Source: a virus
Length of the DNA: 21,427 bases
Virus record (IMG/VR): IMGVR_UViG_3300017770_000212
Span: 1 to 21,427 of that record
Direction: 5' to 3' (one strand)
Each line of letters opens with the position of its first letter. Positions within the stretch are counted from its first letter, which is position 1. Positions 1 to 7,363 of the stretch are shown in pieces. The translations under genes and the position numbers were made by a program. The notes beneath the pieces are model-generated. The model saw only the letters and a list, made by a program, of their open reading frames with translations, did not search any database and had not been told where the DNA came from.

Positions 1-1
1 G

Positions 2-3000
2 AAGAGACGTAATGCTGAATCTAATTTATTAGTTGATGATTTAAGAGTACAGGATCAACTTAATGTTGATGGTAATGCGTTTATTACAGGTGACTTAACA
101 GTTGATGATATTACTGCTGATGTTATTGATGCAAATATATTTAGAGATCGTGGTAATACTGGATATTATTTAGATCCTGCGACTTCAGGTACATCACTCA
201 ATGTTCGTGGTGAAATACGTAACCCATCAGTTTGGATTAACGACGGTGATAACTATAATTCATATAATGAAAACATTCGTTTATTCAATGCTCCTAACGC
301 AGTATCAGTAATTGCATTTAGTGCAACAGGAACCGCAGGTGCACCTGCTACTTCAATCTTAGGATACTCCGATAGATTAGAAACTCGTCGAGTTAATAGT
401 TGGCAACAAAGAACATATGACGGCAGATCTGAATTCGTAGGTGATATTCGTCCTACGTTAATGTATGATAGGAATGATACTAGTTATTATTTAGATCCTA
501 ATAGTAACGGTCGTGTATTACAATTAGGTATTGGTTATCGTGCAGGTGGTAAGAGATTAGATGTAACTGGTGATCACGGTAATACGGCAATAAGATTAGC
601 GCTTGCTGCTGGTAATAACGGTAATGGTACAGGAGAATTTGCATTACAAGCTTGGGTATCAGAACCAGGAAGAACATGGGAAGGTGCAGGTTTTGGTTAT
701 AACGTTGATAATAATCTTAACGCAAATACAAACCAATATTACTTAGGTAGACCTAATACAGTTGGTGGTCAGGCCTATATGAGGTTTGAACGAGATGGTC
801 ATACAGTATTCTATAATACGAATACATCAGGTACTCGTTATACTTCTATGTCAATGTTCTCAAGTAATTATATCACTGTTGGTAATTACTTACAAGCTGC
901 TAACTCGTTAAGAGCACCAATCTTCTACGATTCAAATGATACTGCTTGGTATACAGATCAAGCAAGTACTTCTCGACATAATGTTCAACAAGCAAACTTC
1001 TTCTCAAATGATGGTGCTGTTTCGGATAGTGGTCAGTTTGGTTTATACTTTGCTTCAGGTAGAAGTACAGCATATGCTATCTATAAAGAAGGTGGAGCAT
1101 GGACAAATCCATATCCTGATTTAAGAATTGCGTTCCATACAGGTATTAAGTTTGGTGCTTACCATGGTTATAATGGTATGCGATTCTATAATGACTATAA
1201 CATGGTCACTCAGGTCATGTCAGTTAATAACAGTGCTGATCCATTAGGTGCCAATAACGTATTTGTTAATAATAGTTTACAAGCAAATTCTTCGTTAAGA
1301 GCTCCAATATTTTATGATTCAAATGATACTGGATATTACTATGACCCTAATTCAACATCTAATTCTGCTGGTAGACAGAGAGGTGGTACATTCTACGGTC
1401 CTAATACATCCTGGAGTCAATACTTATATGTAGGTACAAACGGTCATGCATCTACTTCGCATTCTTCAGTTGCCGTTACAAACGGTAACTTGCATCTTGA
1501 CTCTAAGTCAGGTAATAACCTATACTTACAATGGTATGTAGGTGGTACTACATATGTAAATGGTGCAGTTCAAGCCAACATTTACTATGACAGGGACAAT
1601 ACAAGTTATTATGGTAACTTTGCTTCTACTTCATATATGAATGATTTAAGAGCAAATATATTCTACGAACGCGAAAATACAGCATATTACTTTGGTTCAA
1701 GCCAAGGTGATGCAAGAATGCGTAATGTTAGATTTAATGAAGTTAGAATTGAGAATGGCGTTACGATTCAATCAGTAAATGGTAATGGTAGAATTTATCT
1801 TGGTGGTAACTTCCATATTGATGCTCAGAACGGCAACGATTTATACCTCAACTATTATTCTGGTCGAAGAACAAGAATGTATGCTCCTGGTCAGGTTGAG
1901 GCAGCAAGATTAGATACTAACCGTATCTTCTACGCGTTCTATGATTTCAGAACTCCAATCTTCTATGACTATAACGATACAACTTATCGTGTAGATCCTA
2001 ATGGAACTTCAGTATTAAGAAACTTAACAATTAACGACAGGTTAAATGGTTACTATCCTGATAACTTTGGTAGGTTCAGATGGAGTACAGGATACTTTAA
2101 TAACGGTACTTCAACCAATAACTTTATTGGTGATCTAGGAGATAACGAAGCTTTATCACAAGGCTTTACTGCACAGAAGGTTCCATGGTCATACGCTGGT
2201 AACTCTAACGTTAATACAGGTATTACTTCAATTGAAATGGCAGGATCTGCTTTAGCAACCTGGCATGATGGTTCTTATTATACAACATTAGTTATTCGTC
2301 CTACGACCGGTGCAGGTGGTGGAGCTGTTTATATTTACAACAACCAAGGCGGTAGTTATTCTCCAGGTTGGAGACAGGTAGCAACATCTTCCACAGACTT
2401 CTATAACTATAACAGTATTCGTTCACCTATATTCTACGACACAAATAATACAGGTTTCTATACTAATCCAGCAAGTACTTCAATATTACAAGAACTTACA
2501 ATTGGTAACTATGGAACAATTTCATTAAGAACTCAATCAGGTAACGTTCGTGGTTATATTCAATCACGTGAAGAAAACGATGGCCACTTAATCATTGCCA
2601 CATCAGGTAATGAAGATATATCATTCAGAGATGGTGGTACAAGTGGATCTTGGAACCAAATCATTCGTGGTAACGGCCATGTATTAGTTGCATCAAGACA
2701 TGATTCACCTATCTATTATGATCGTAATAATACTGGTTATTATATGGATCCTGAAGGTGCTACTAACTTAGGTACATCTTTAAGAGCAACTGAAATCTAC
2801 GCAAGAAACTGGTTCAGAAACGATAATAGTGGTGAAGGTTTATATAACCAAGCAACAGCAATGCATTGGTACTCTGATAGTTCTTCAAGATTCAGATTGT
2901 ATTCTACATCAAGTACTTCACAGATCTTATTTACTACTTCAGGTAATAATGCTCGTGGTTATGTATATGCTGATAACAGTAATAATATTGGTTTCTTAAA

Positions 3001-5389
3001 TAGAAGTGGAAGTTGGTCATTACGTATGGACAACAGTGGTAACTCATTCCACACTGCTTCTGCTCGTGCTCCAATCTTCTATGACAATAATGATACTGGG
3101 TATTACTTAGATCCTAATTCAACTTCTAATGCTGCTTTAAGAATTAGAGGTGGTGCATTCCATGGACCTAACACATCTTGGGGTAGATATCTTGCTGTTG
3201 GTACAAATGGTCGATATAGTAACGAAGCTTCGGTTGCGACTACAAACGGTAACTTACACTTAGATTCTCGTTCAGGAAATAGCCTATACTTACAATGGTA
3301 TGTAGGCGGAACCACTTATGTAAACGGTTCAGTACAAGCTAATATTTACTACGATAGAGATGATACTTCCTATTACGGTAACTTTGCTTCTACTTCGTAT
3401 ATGAATGATGTAAGAGCTAACATTTTTTACGATAGAAATAATACTGCTTATTACTTTGGTTCAAGTTCAGGTGATTCAAGATTTAGAACAACAAGAGTAG
3501 GAGAAGGTTACTCTGACGGTTGGTGGAGAAACTATAACTCAGGACAAGGTTTATATAACCAAGCAACAGGCCGACATTTCTATAGCCCAGGTTCAACTTA
3601 TTGGCATCTAGACGGTGCAAGTGGTTCTGGTGGATTAATTATATACGATCGTTATCAAGGTTCTCAGGGGTCATCTACAGGACGACGTGGTTACTTATAT
3701 TACGATGGTTCAGGTTTCGGTCTCTTAAACAGTAATGGAAGTTGGGGTGTAAGACTTAACCCAGGAAATTCATATACTGAAATTTATCGTATTACATATT
3801 TGGATGATGCTCGAGCTAATATCCTATATGACAGAAACAATACTGCTTATTACTTCAACGGTGCATCAACTAACTCAACACGATTTGAAGGTGTAAGTAA
3901 CAGGACAATGGCATTTATAGGTCAGCCGGGTCATACAAGAAATAGCGGTGAATATTATAGAGCTAGACCTCGTCAAACCAGTGATACTAACTATTGGACT
4001 GGTTCATTTGGTTGGGGTCGTCAGGACATGAACGTCGTTTCAACTTGGGGTTCAGGCTTTATTGATTCTTGGAGTAATCCACCTAATCAGCCATCAGGTA
4101 CATCTCACTGGGTTGGAATGCAGGCCTTCCACTATAGAAATAGTAATACTTCTGGTTATGGTTGGCAGATGGTTGGTGGACCAATTACTAACTTACGATT
4201 CAGAAGTTCATGGGCCGGTTGGAGATCTTGGAGAACAATTCCAATATTAGATGAGAATAGTACTAACGGCGGTTCAATGTATGCCGGTCGTTATTACGAT
4301 TCAAATAATACTGGTTATTATATAGATCCAGCAAGTACTTCAGAAATGAATACTACAAACCATCGTGGAAGATTCTACTTCTCTAATTATGTTAGAGCTC
4401 GTGGTCAGGGTGGTATGATGGGAGACTACAATGATTCCGGTACCAGAGCTAAGGTAATATGGACAATTGGTGATTCATGGCCAATTGGTAATATGTATGG
4501 ATTAGCTTATGAGTATAACGGATCTTATGGTCACCACCTTGCATTAAAGAACAACGGTAGTACATATCATAGGATTTCATTCGCAAGTCAGGGTGCATCG
4601 TTATCTGGTACTTGGCAGGCTTCGTCTTCGCTAAGAGCGCCGATCTTCTATGATTCAAATAATACTGGTTATTATGCTGATCCTAATGGTACAACCGTTC
4701 TAAATGCTCTTGAGGTTCGTGGTAACCAAATAATATTACAAGGTAGTTCACCAACTATCTACATGAGAGATACGAACAACTATACCTCGATGATCCATCA
4801 GAACTCTAATGTACATTACATATTGAGTGGTAGATCTAATAATACTACAAGTTGGTCAACATACAATGGATATTGGCCTGCTACTTGGTCAATGGTAAAT
4901 AATGACTGTCAGATGGGTGGTAATTTAAGAGCAAGATATAATGTTATTGCTTATTCATCAGACATCAGATTAAAAACTAACATTAAGCCAATTGAAAATG
5001 CCCTTGAGAAATTAATGACATTAAGAGGTGTTACTTTTGATTGGACTGATGAGGCAGGTGAAGCAGGATTTACTCCTGAACAGAAATATAACGATGTTGG
5101 TGTTCTTGCTCAGGAAGTTGAAAAAGTATTACCTCAACTTGTAATGCCTGCACCGTTTGACTTGTATCAACCTAATCCTGGTTCTGAACATGACCCTGAT
5201 GGTCTAACTGAAGCAGAAAAGATGGGTCAATCAAAATCAGGTAAGAATTATAAGACGGTTGAATATGGTAGAATGGTTGCTTTAACAATTGAAGCGATTA
5301 AGGACCAACAAACCATTATAAATAAACAGCAACAAGAAATCACTGAACTTAAAGAAGTGGTCTTGAAATTGTTGGAAAAACTTTCATAA
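2..5389 (+). CDS. Giant repeat-rich tail fibre/adhesin with C-terminal S74 chaperone domain (5' end outside window)
   Basis: The frame is open from base 2, so the gene starts upstream of the window; the ATG at 461 is internal because the same repeat type continues in front of it. 1795 residues are visible. Nearly the whole length is Gly/Asn/Ser/Tyr-rich, with 15 copies of a motif like PIFYDSNNTGYYxDPxxTS at irregular spacing, as expected of a long beta-structured trimeric fibre. The last ~143 residues match the peptidase S74 / intramolecular chaperone family: SDIRLKTNIKPIENAL, then DVGVLAQEVEKVLPQLV, then YGRMVALTIEAIKDQ, ending in a coiled-coil-like helix rich in Q, E, K and L. In that family the domain trimerises the fibre and then cuts itself off. 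The gene lies where T4 keeps baseplate and short-fibre genes, so a host-recognition role is likely. The receptor is unknown. Confidence 0.88.
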   Translation, partial: KRRNAESNLLVDDLRVQDQLNVDGNAFITGDLTVDDITADVIDANIFRDRGNTGYYLDPATSGTSLNVRGEIRNPSVWINDGDNYNSYNENIRLFNAPNAVSVIAFSATGTAGAPATSILGYSDRLETRRVNSWQQRTYDGRSEFVGDIRPTLMYDRNDTSYYLDPNSNGRVLQLGIGYRAGGKRLDVTGDHGNTAIRLALAAGNNGNGTGEFALQAWVSEPGRTWEGAGFGYNVDNNLNANTNQYYLGRPNTVGGQAYMRFERDGHTVFYNTNTSGTRYTSMSMFSSNYITVGNYLQAANSLRAPIFYDSNDTAWYTDQASTSRHNVQQANFFSNDGAVSDSGQFGLYFASGRSTAYAIYKEGGAWTNPYPDLRIAFHTGIKFGAYHGYNGMRFYNDYNMVTQVMSVNNSADPLGANNVFVNNSLQANSSLRAPIFYDSNDTGYYYDPNSTSNSAGRQRGGTFYGPNTSWSQYLYVGTNGHASTSHSSVAVTNGNLHLDSKSGNNLYLQWYVGGTTYVNGAVQANIYYDRDNTSYYGNFASTSYMNDLRANIFYERENTAYYFGSSQGDARMRNVRFNEVRIENGVTIQSVNGNGRIYLGGNFHIDAQNGNDLYLNYYSGRRTRMYAPGQVEAARLDTNRIFYAFYDFRTPIFYDYNDTTYRVDPNGTSVLRNLTINDRLNGYYPDNFGRFRWSTGYFNNGTSTNNFIGDLGDNEALSQGFTAQKVPWSYAGNSNVNTGITSIEMAGSALATWHDGSYYTTLVIRPTTGAGGGAVYIYNNQGGSYSPGWRQVATSSTDFYNYNSIRSPIFYDTNNTGFYTNPASTSILQELTIGNYGTISLRTQSGNVRGYIQSREENDGHLIIATSGNEDISFRDGGTSGSWNQIIRGNGHVLVASRHDSPIYYDRNNTGYYMDPEGATNLGTSLRATEIYARNWFRNDNSGEGLYNQATAMHWYSDSSSRFRLYSTSSTSQILFTTSGNNARGYVYADNSNNIGFLNRSGSWSLRMDNSGNSFHTASARAPIFYDNNDTGYYLDPNSTSNAALRIRGGAFHGPNTSWGRYLAVGTNGRYSNEASVATTNGNLHLDSRSGNSLYLQWYVGGTTYVNGSVQANIYYDRDDTSYYGNFASTSYMNDVRANIFYDRNNTAYYFGSSSGDSRFRTTRVGEGYSDGWWRNYNSGQGLYNQATGRHFYSPGSTYWHLDGASGSGGLIIYDRYQGSQGSSTGRRGYLYYDGSGFGLLNSNGSWGVRLNPGNSYTEIYRITYLDDARANILYDRNNTAYYFNGASTNSTRFEGVSNRTMAFIGQPGHTRNSGEYYRARPRQTSDTNYWTGSFGWGRQDMNVVSTWGSGFIDSWSNPPNQPSGTSHWVGMQAFHYRNSNTSGYGWQMVGGPITNLRFRSSWAGWRSWRTIPILDENSTNGGSMYAGRYYDSNNTGYYIDPASTSEMNTTNHRGRFYFSNYVRARGQGGMMGDYNDSGTRAKVIWTIGDSWPIGNMYGLAYEYNGSYGHHLALKNNGSTYHRISFASQGASLSGTWQASSSLRAPIFYDSNNTGYYADPNGTTVLNALEVRGNQIILQGSSPTIYMRDTNNYTSMIHQNSNVHYILSGRSNNTTSWSTYNGYWPATWSMVNNDCQMGGNLRARYNVIAYSSDIRLKTNIKPIENALEKLMTLRGVTFDWTDEAGEAGFTPEQKYNDVGVLAQEVEKVLPQLVMPAPFDLYQPNPGSEHDPDGLTEAEKMGQSKSGKNYKTVEYGRMVALTIEAIKDQQTIINKQQQEITELKEVVLKLLEKLS
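1295..1723 (+). repeat. Internal fibre duplication, copy 1 (143 codons)
   Basis: This segment encodes LRAPIFYDSNDTGYYYDP through SSQGDARMR and aligns almost end to end with 3062-3487. Shared stretches include GPNTSW, VGTNG, TNGNLHLDS, LYLQWYVGGTTYVNG, VQANIYYDRD and STSYMND. The two copies differ mainly at third codon positions and in a short central segment, where copy 1 reads HASTSHSSVAV. Confidence 0.88.
3062..3487 (+). repeat. Internal fibre duplication, copy 2 (142 codons)
   Basis: This is the second copy of the segment at 1295-1723. It encodes ARAPIFYDNNDTGYYLDP through SSSGDSRFR and is one codon shorter. The main divergence is at RYSNEASVATT, the place where the other copy has its own variable stretch. 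It therefore looks like a duplicated fibre module with one exposed variable loop. Confidence 0.88.
4958..5386 (+). other. S74-type self-cleaving chaperone domain of the fibre
   Basis: The segment starts at the Ser codon of SDIRLK (Ser at 4958-4960, Lys at 4973-4975), which matches the Ser-x4-Lys dyad known from endosialidase-type intramolecular chaperones. In that family cleavage occurs just before this Ser after trimer folding. Here it would release a fragment of 143 residues. Both dyad residues are present, so self-cleavage is expected to be active, by inference. Confidence 0.8.
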
Positions 5390-5393
5390 ACTA

Positions 5394-5422
5394 TTGACAA
5401 GATCATTAGTTTTTGATATAAT
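5394..5422 (+). promoter_or_regulatory. Perfect-consensus sigma70 promoter with extended -10
   Basis: TTGACA at 5394-5399 and TATAAT at 5417-5422 are separated by exactly 17 bases. A TGA immediately before the -10 (5414-5416) gives an extended -10 (TGnTATAAT). All 12 consensus positions match. It lies 5 bases after the fibre stop codon and upstream of the small gene at 5480, so host RNA polymerase could transcribe the downstream genes without phage late factors. Confidence 0.8.
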
Positions 5423-5432
5423 AGAAATAAAT

Positions 5433-5440
5433 TATAAATA
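5433..5440 (+). promoter_or_regulatory. T4-type late promoter TATAAATA
   Basis: This is an exact match to the T4 late promoter octamer, 10 bases downstream of the sigma70 -10 element. By T4 geometry transcription would start near 5446, leaving a leader of about 34 nt before the ATG at 5480. A ribosome site (TTAGGAGA) lies about 7 nt before that ATG. Confidence 0.75.
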
Positions 5441-5479
5441 GAATTATAACATAAAAGTTATTAATTAGGAGAAAATAAA

Positions 5480-5938
5480 ATGGCACTAAGTACAGATTAT
5501 ACTTGGACATGGTCAGTATCTGGTTTGAAGAAAAGAGACCAAGTTAATGCTGAAGGCGCAACTTTAGAAGGCGCAATTGTTCAAACATATTGGAAAGTGG
5601 TCGGAGCAGACTCAGACGGCAACGAAGGTGAATTCTCAGGAGCTACACCTTTTACTGCGGTTAATGTACCAGCAGGATCATTTGCAGCATTTGACGATTT
5701 AACGGAAGATACTGTTTTGGGTTGGATTCAAAACGTTGTAAACTCAGATCAAGGATATGCGGATCATATCTCAGAAAGAGTAGCTATTCAAATCGACGAA
5801 GTCGCAATTGAAGATGCAACAATGCCTTGGGCACCTGATGATGTTACACCGACTCCTGGAGGAGACGGGGCATATGACCCAGAGAATCCAGAATCACCAG
5901 ATTCTGAGCCGGGTGAAGATCCAGCTGCACCAGAATAA
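5480..5938 (+). CDS. Small acidic phage protein of unknown function, paralogue of the next gene
   Basis: The product has 152 residues. I do not recognise a function; it looks like a small conserved protein family of marine T4-like phages. Residues 6-120 form a compact domain: YTWTWSVSGLKKRDQVN, VQTYWKVVG, FSGATPFTA, then an FDDLTEDTVLGWI helix and a final AIQIDE...MPWA. After residue ~120 comes a Pro/Glu/Asp-rich, probably disordered tail (PGGDGAYDPENPESPDSEPG) that the paralogue at 5949 lacks. There is no signal peptide or membrane segment. It has a strong ribosome site (TTAGGAGA) and is the first gene behind a tandem sigma70 plus late promoter, so it should be abundantly made. The setting suggests a virion-associated or assembly role, but this is inference. 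Confidence 0.8.
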   Translation: MALSTDYTWTWSVSGLKKRDQVNAEGATLEGAIVQTYWKVVGADSDGNEGEFSGATPFTAVNVPAGSFAAFDDLTEDTVLGWIQNVVNSDQGYADHISERVAIQIDEVAIEDATMPWAPDDVTPTPGGDGAYDPENPESPDSEPGEDPAAPE

Positions 5939-5948
5939 GGTTTAAACA

Positions 5949-6278
5949 ATGACTTATTCTTGGCAAATAGTAGACTTTGAAACCGTTGATGAAGTCAACG
6001 GTGACGGAGTGACTTTATCGGACTCTGTTGTTAGAATCCAATGGATTAGAACCGGTACAGAAGGTGATAAATATGCAAGTGTAGTTGGTTTTCATAAACT
6101 AACTGCATCCGCAGTTGCCGAGGCTGACTTTGTTTCGTTTTCTGATTTAACAGAAGCAAAGGTTATAGAATGGTTAGACGAAGGAATATCTGACGAACTA
6201 ATCAATTCTTATAATACCAAAATTCAGGAAAAAATTGAAAGACAAGGAACAACTTCAAGAAATATTCCTTGGTCTTAG
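5949..6278 (+). CDS. Small phage protein of unknown function, paralogue of the preceding gene
   Basis: The product has 109 residues and shares the fold pattern of the preceding protein: YSWQIVDFETVDEVNGDGVTL against YTWTWSVSGLKKRDQVN...GATL, then VRIQWIRTG, F.SFSDLTEAKVIEWLDE, and a C-terminal IQEKIERQ...IPWS ending. It stops where the paralogue's acidic tail begins. The ATG is 10 bases after the previous stop, and a weak AAGG overlaps that stop codon, so translation is probably coupled. The identity of the family partner or ligand cannot be read from the sequence. The pair probably arose by tandem duplication. Confidence 0.8.
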   Translation: MTYSWQIVDFETVDEVNGDGVTLSDSVVRIQWIRTGTEGDKYASVVGFHKLTASAVAEADFVSFSDLTEAKVIEWLDEGISDELINSYNTKIQEKIERQGTTSRNIPWS

Positions 6279-6281
6279 ATG

Positions 6282-6289
6282 AATAAATA
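6282..6289 (+). promoter_or_regulatory. Late promoter motif AATAAATA
   Basis: This octamer fits the relaxed NATAAATA late-promoter form seen in marine T4-like phages and lies in the 39-base gap before the sugar cassette. The predicted start is near 6295, with the ATG at 6318 and a TATGGAG ribosome site between them. It would give the cassette late expression. Confidence 0.6.
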
Positions 6290-6317
6290 AAATTTTGATA
6301 TACATTATGGAGTTCAC

Positions 6318-7361
6318 ATGCATGATTTACGTCATCACGGATTGGTGCACTATGCATTAAAACGTGGCGGAAGCATCCACCCGATTACACTACCCAAAGA
6401 GTTAACTGGCGAGACAGGGATTATGAATCCTTCCATCTTTCTACATGAAGGAAGGATTCTATTGAATGTCCGCCATGTTAATTATACTCTTTATCATTCC
6501 GAAGGAAAAAATTGGCCTCATTTTTGGGGTCCTCTTCAATACATCCACCCAGAAAACGATATCACGTTAACCACGTATAATATTATGTGCGAGTTAAATG
6601 GTGACCTAGATATTGTTCATTCTCAACGTATTGATACAAGTGATCTTGATACTAAACCTTTATGGAACTTTATTGGTCTTGAAGACGGTCGACTCTTTAA
6701 TTGGGAAGGTCGTTTATTCCTTTGTGGAGTACGTCGAGACTGTTATGATGATAAAGGCACAGGTAGAATGGAACTACAAGAAATAGAATATATTGACGGT
6801 CAATGGAAAGAAGTTGCTCGTTTTCCTATTCCTGCTCCAGGTTTAAACGATACATATTGTGAAAAGAATTGGATGCCTATTATTGATATGCCATGGCATT
6901 TTGTTAAATGGTGTAATCCTACCGAGGTCGTTAGATACGATATTAAGAAAGGTATAACTGAGACAGTTCATTTAACTGAAGAATCTGTAGGTAGAGGTGT
7001 TGATTTATTCAGAGATTTAAGAGGCGGTACTCAAGTATATCCACTTAATGATGGAAGACATATGACAATCACTCATGAGGTTGATTTAAAGAAAGATGCC
7101 TTTGGTCGTAAAGATGGTCATTATAATCATAGAGTACTTGTATGGGATAAGGATTGGAAATTAGAACATTATACAAAAGACTTTCATTTCTTAGGTACTC
7201 AAAAGGATCCTACGACAGGTCTTGAATATAATATTGAGTTTGCGACTGGTATGGTATTCTTAGATGGTAATGTAATCATTGCATTTGGTTATCAAGATAA
7301 TGGTACATTCTTATTGAAAATGCCTGAAGAATTATTCTTTGATTTTGTGAAGAGAGGTTAA
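6318..7361 (+). CDS. GH130-like beta-propeller glycoside hydrolase/phosphorylase-family protein
   Basis: The 347-residue product has the blade-by-blade signatures of the GH130-like five-bladed propeller proteins: MNPSIF (36-41), GLEDGRLF (120-127), EKNWMP (182-187), RGGTQV (235-240), THEVD (252-256), IEFATG (306-311) and FGYQDN (323-328). GH130 enzymes are mostly beta-mannoside phosphorylases or hydrolases. Many divergent members accompany glycosyltransferases, and their substrate is unknown. No signal peptide is visible, so it acts in the cytoplasm or is packaged. It is followed after 2 bases by a TPR-methyltransferase gene and then by a nucleotidyltransferase-cupin gene, forming one apparent operon. 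Catalytic competence cannot be judged. A lectin-like or glycosyltransferase-like role is an alternative. Confidence 0.68.
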   Translation: MHDLRHHGLVHYALKRGGSIHPITLPKELTGETGIMNPSIFLHEGRILLNVRHVNYTLYHSEGKNWPHFWGPLQYIHPENDITLTTYNIMCELNGDLDIVHSQRIDTSDLDTKPLWNFIGLEDGRLFNWEGRLFLCGVRRDCYDDKGTGRMELQEIEYIDGQWKEVARFPIPAPGLNDTYCEKNWMPIIDMPWHFVKWCNPTEVVRYDIKKGITETVHLTEESVGRGVDLFRDLRGGTQVYPLNDGRHMTITHEVDLKKDAFGRKDGHYNHRVLVWDKDWKLEHYTKDFHFLGTQKDPTTGLEYNIEFATGMVFLDGNVIIAFGYQDNGTFLLKMPEELFFDFVKRG

Positions 7362-7363
7362 TT

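Larger units (their letters stand above)
134..4684 (+). repeat. Fifteen dispersed IFYDxNNTGYY-type protein repeats
   Basis: Within the fibre gene I count 15 copies of a 12-residue core, consensus [NP]I[FY]YDxN[ND]T[GAS]YY. It is usually followed by xDPxxTS and a short segment before the next beta-rich insert. Spacing ranges from about 30 to 150 residues, so the inserts vary while the core is held constant. The first core begins near base 134 and the last ends near 4684. The repeat is degenerate at DNA level, which points to selection on protein rather than recent expansion. In one place (about 1580-1690, again about 3345-3455) two cores follow each other closely. Confidence 0.85.

Noticed and set aside
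3103-3315. Open frames on the minus strand in the fibre gene and elsewhere (for example 4449-4658, 8732-8965, 11719-12075, 12347-12652, 15545-15892, 16182-16667)
   Set aside because: All lie opposite strongly supported + strand genes, have no ribosome sites or recognisable domains, and follow the codon structure of the opposite gene.
461-5389. ATG at 461 as the true start of the fibre gene
   Set aside because: The same frame is open back to base 2 and encodes the same repeat type (first core near 134), and no ribosome site precedes 461. The gene is 5'-truncated by the window.
5390-5479. Intrinsic terminator after the fibre gene
   Set aside because: The gap is AT-rich but holds no GC stem followed by a T run; its structure is explained by the two promoters.
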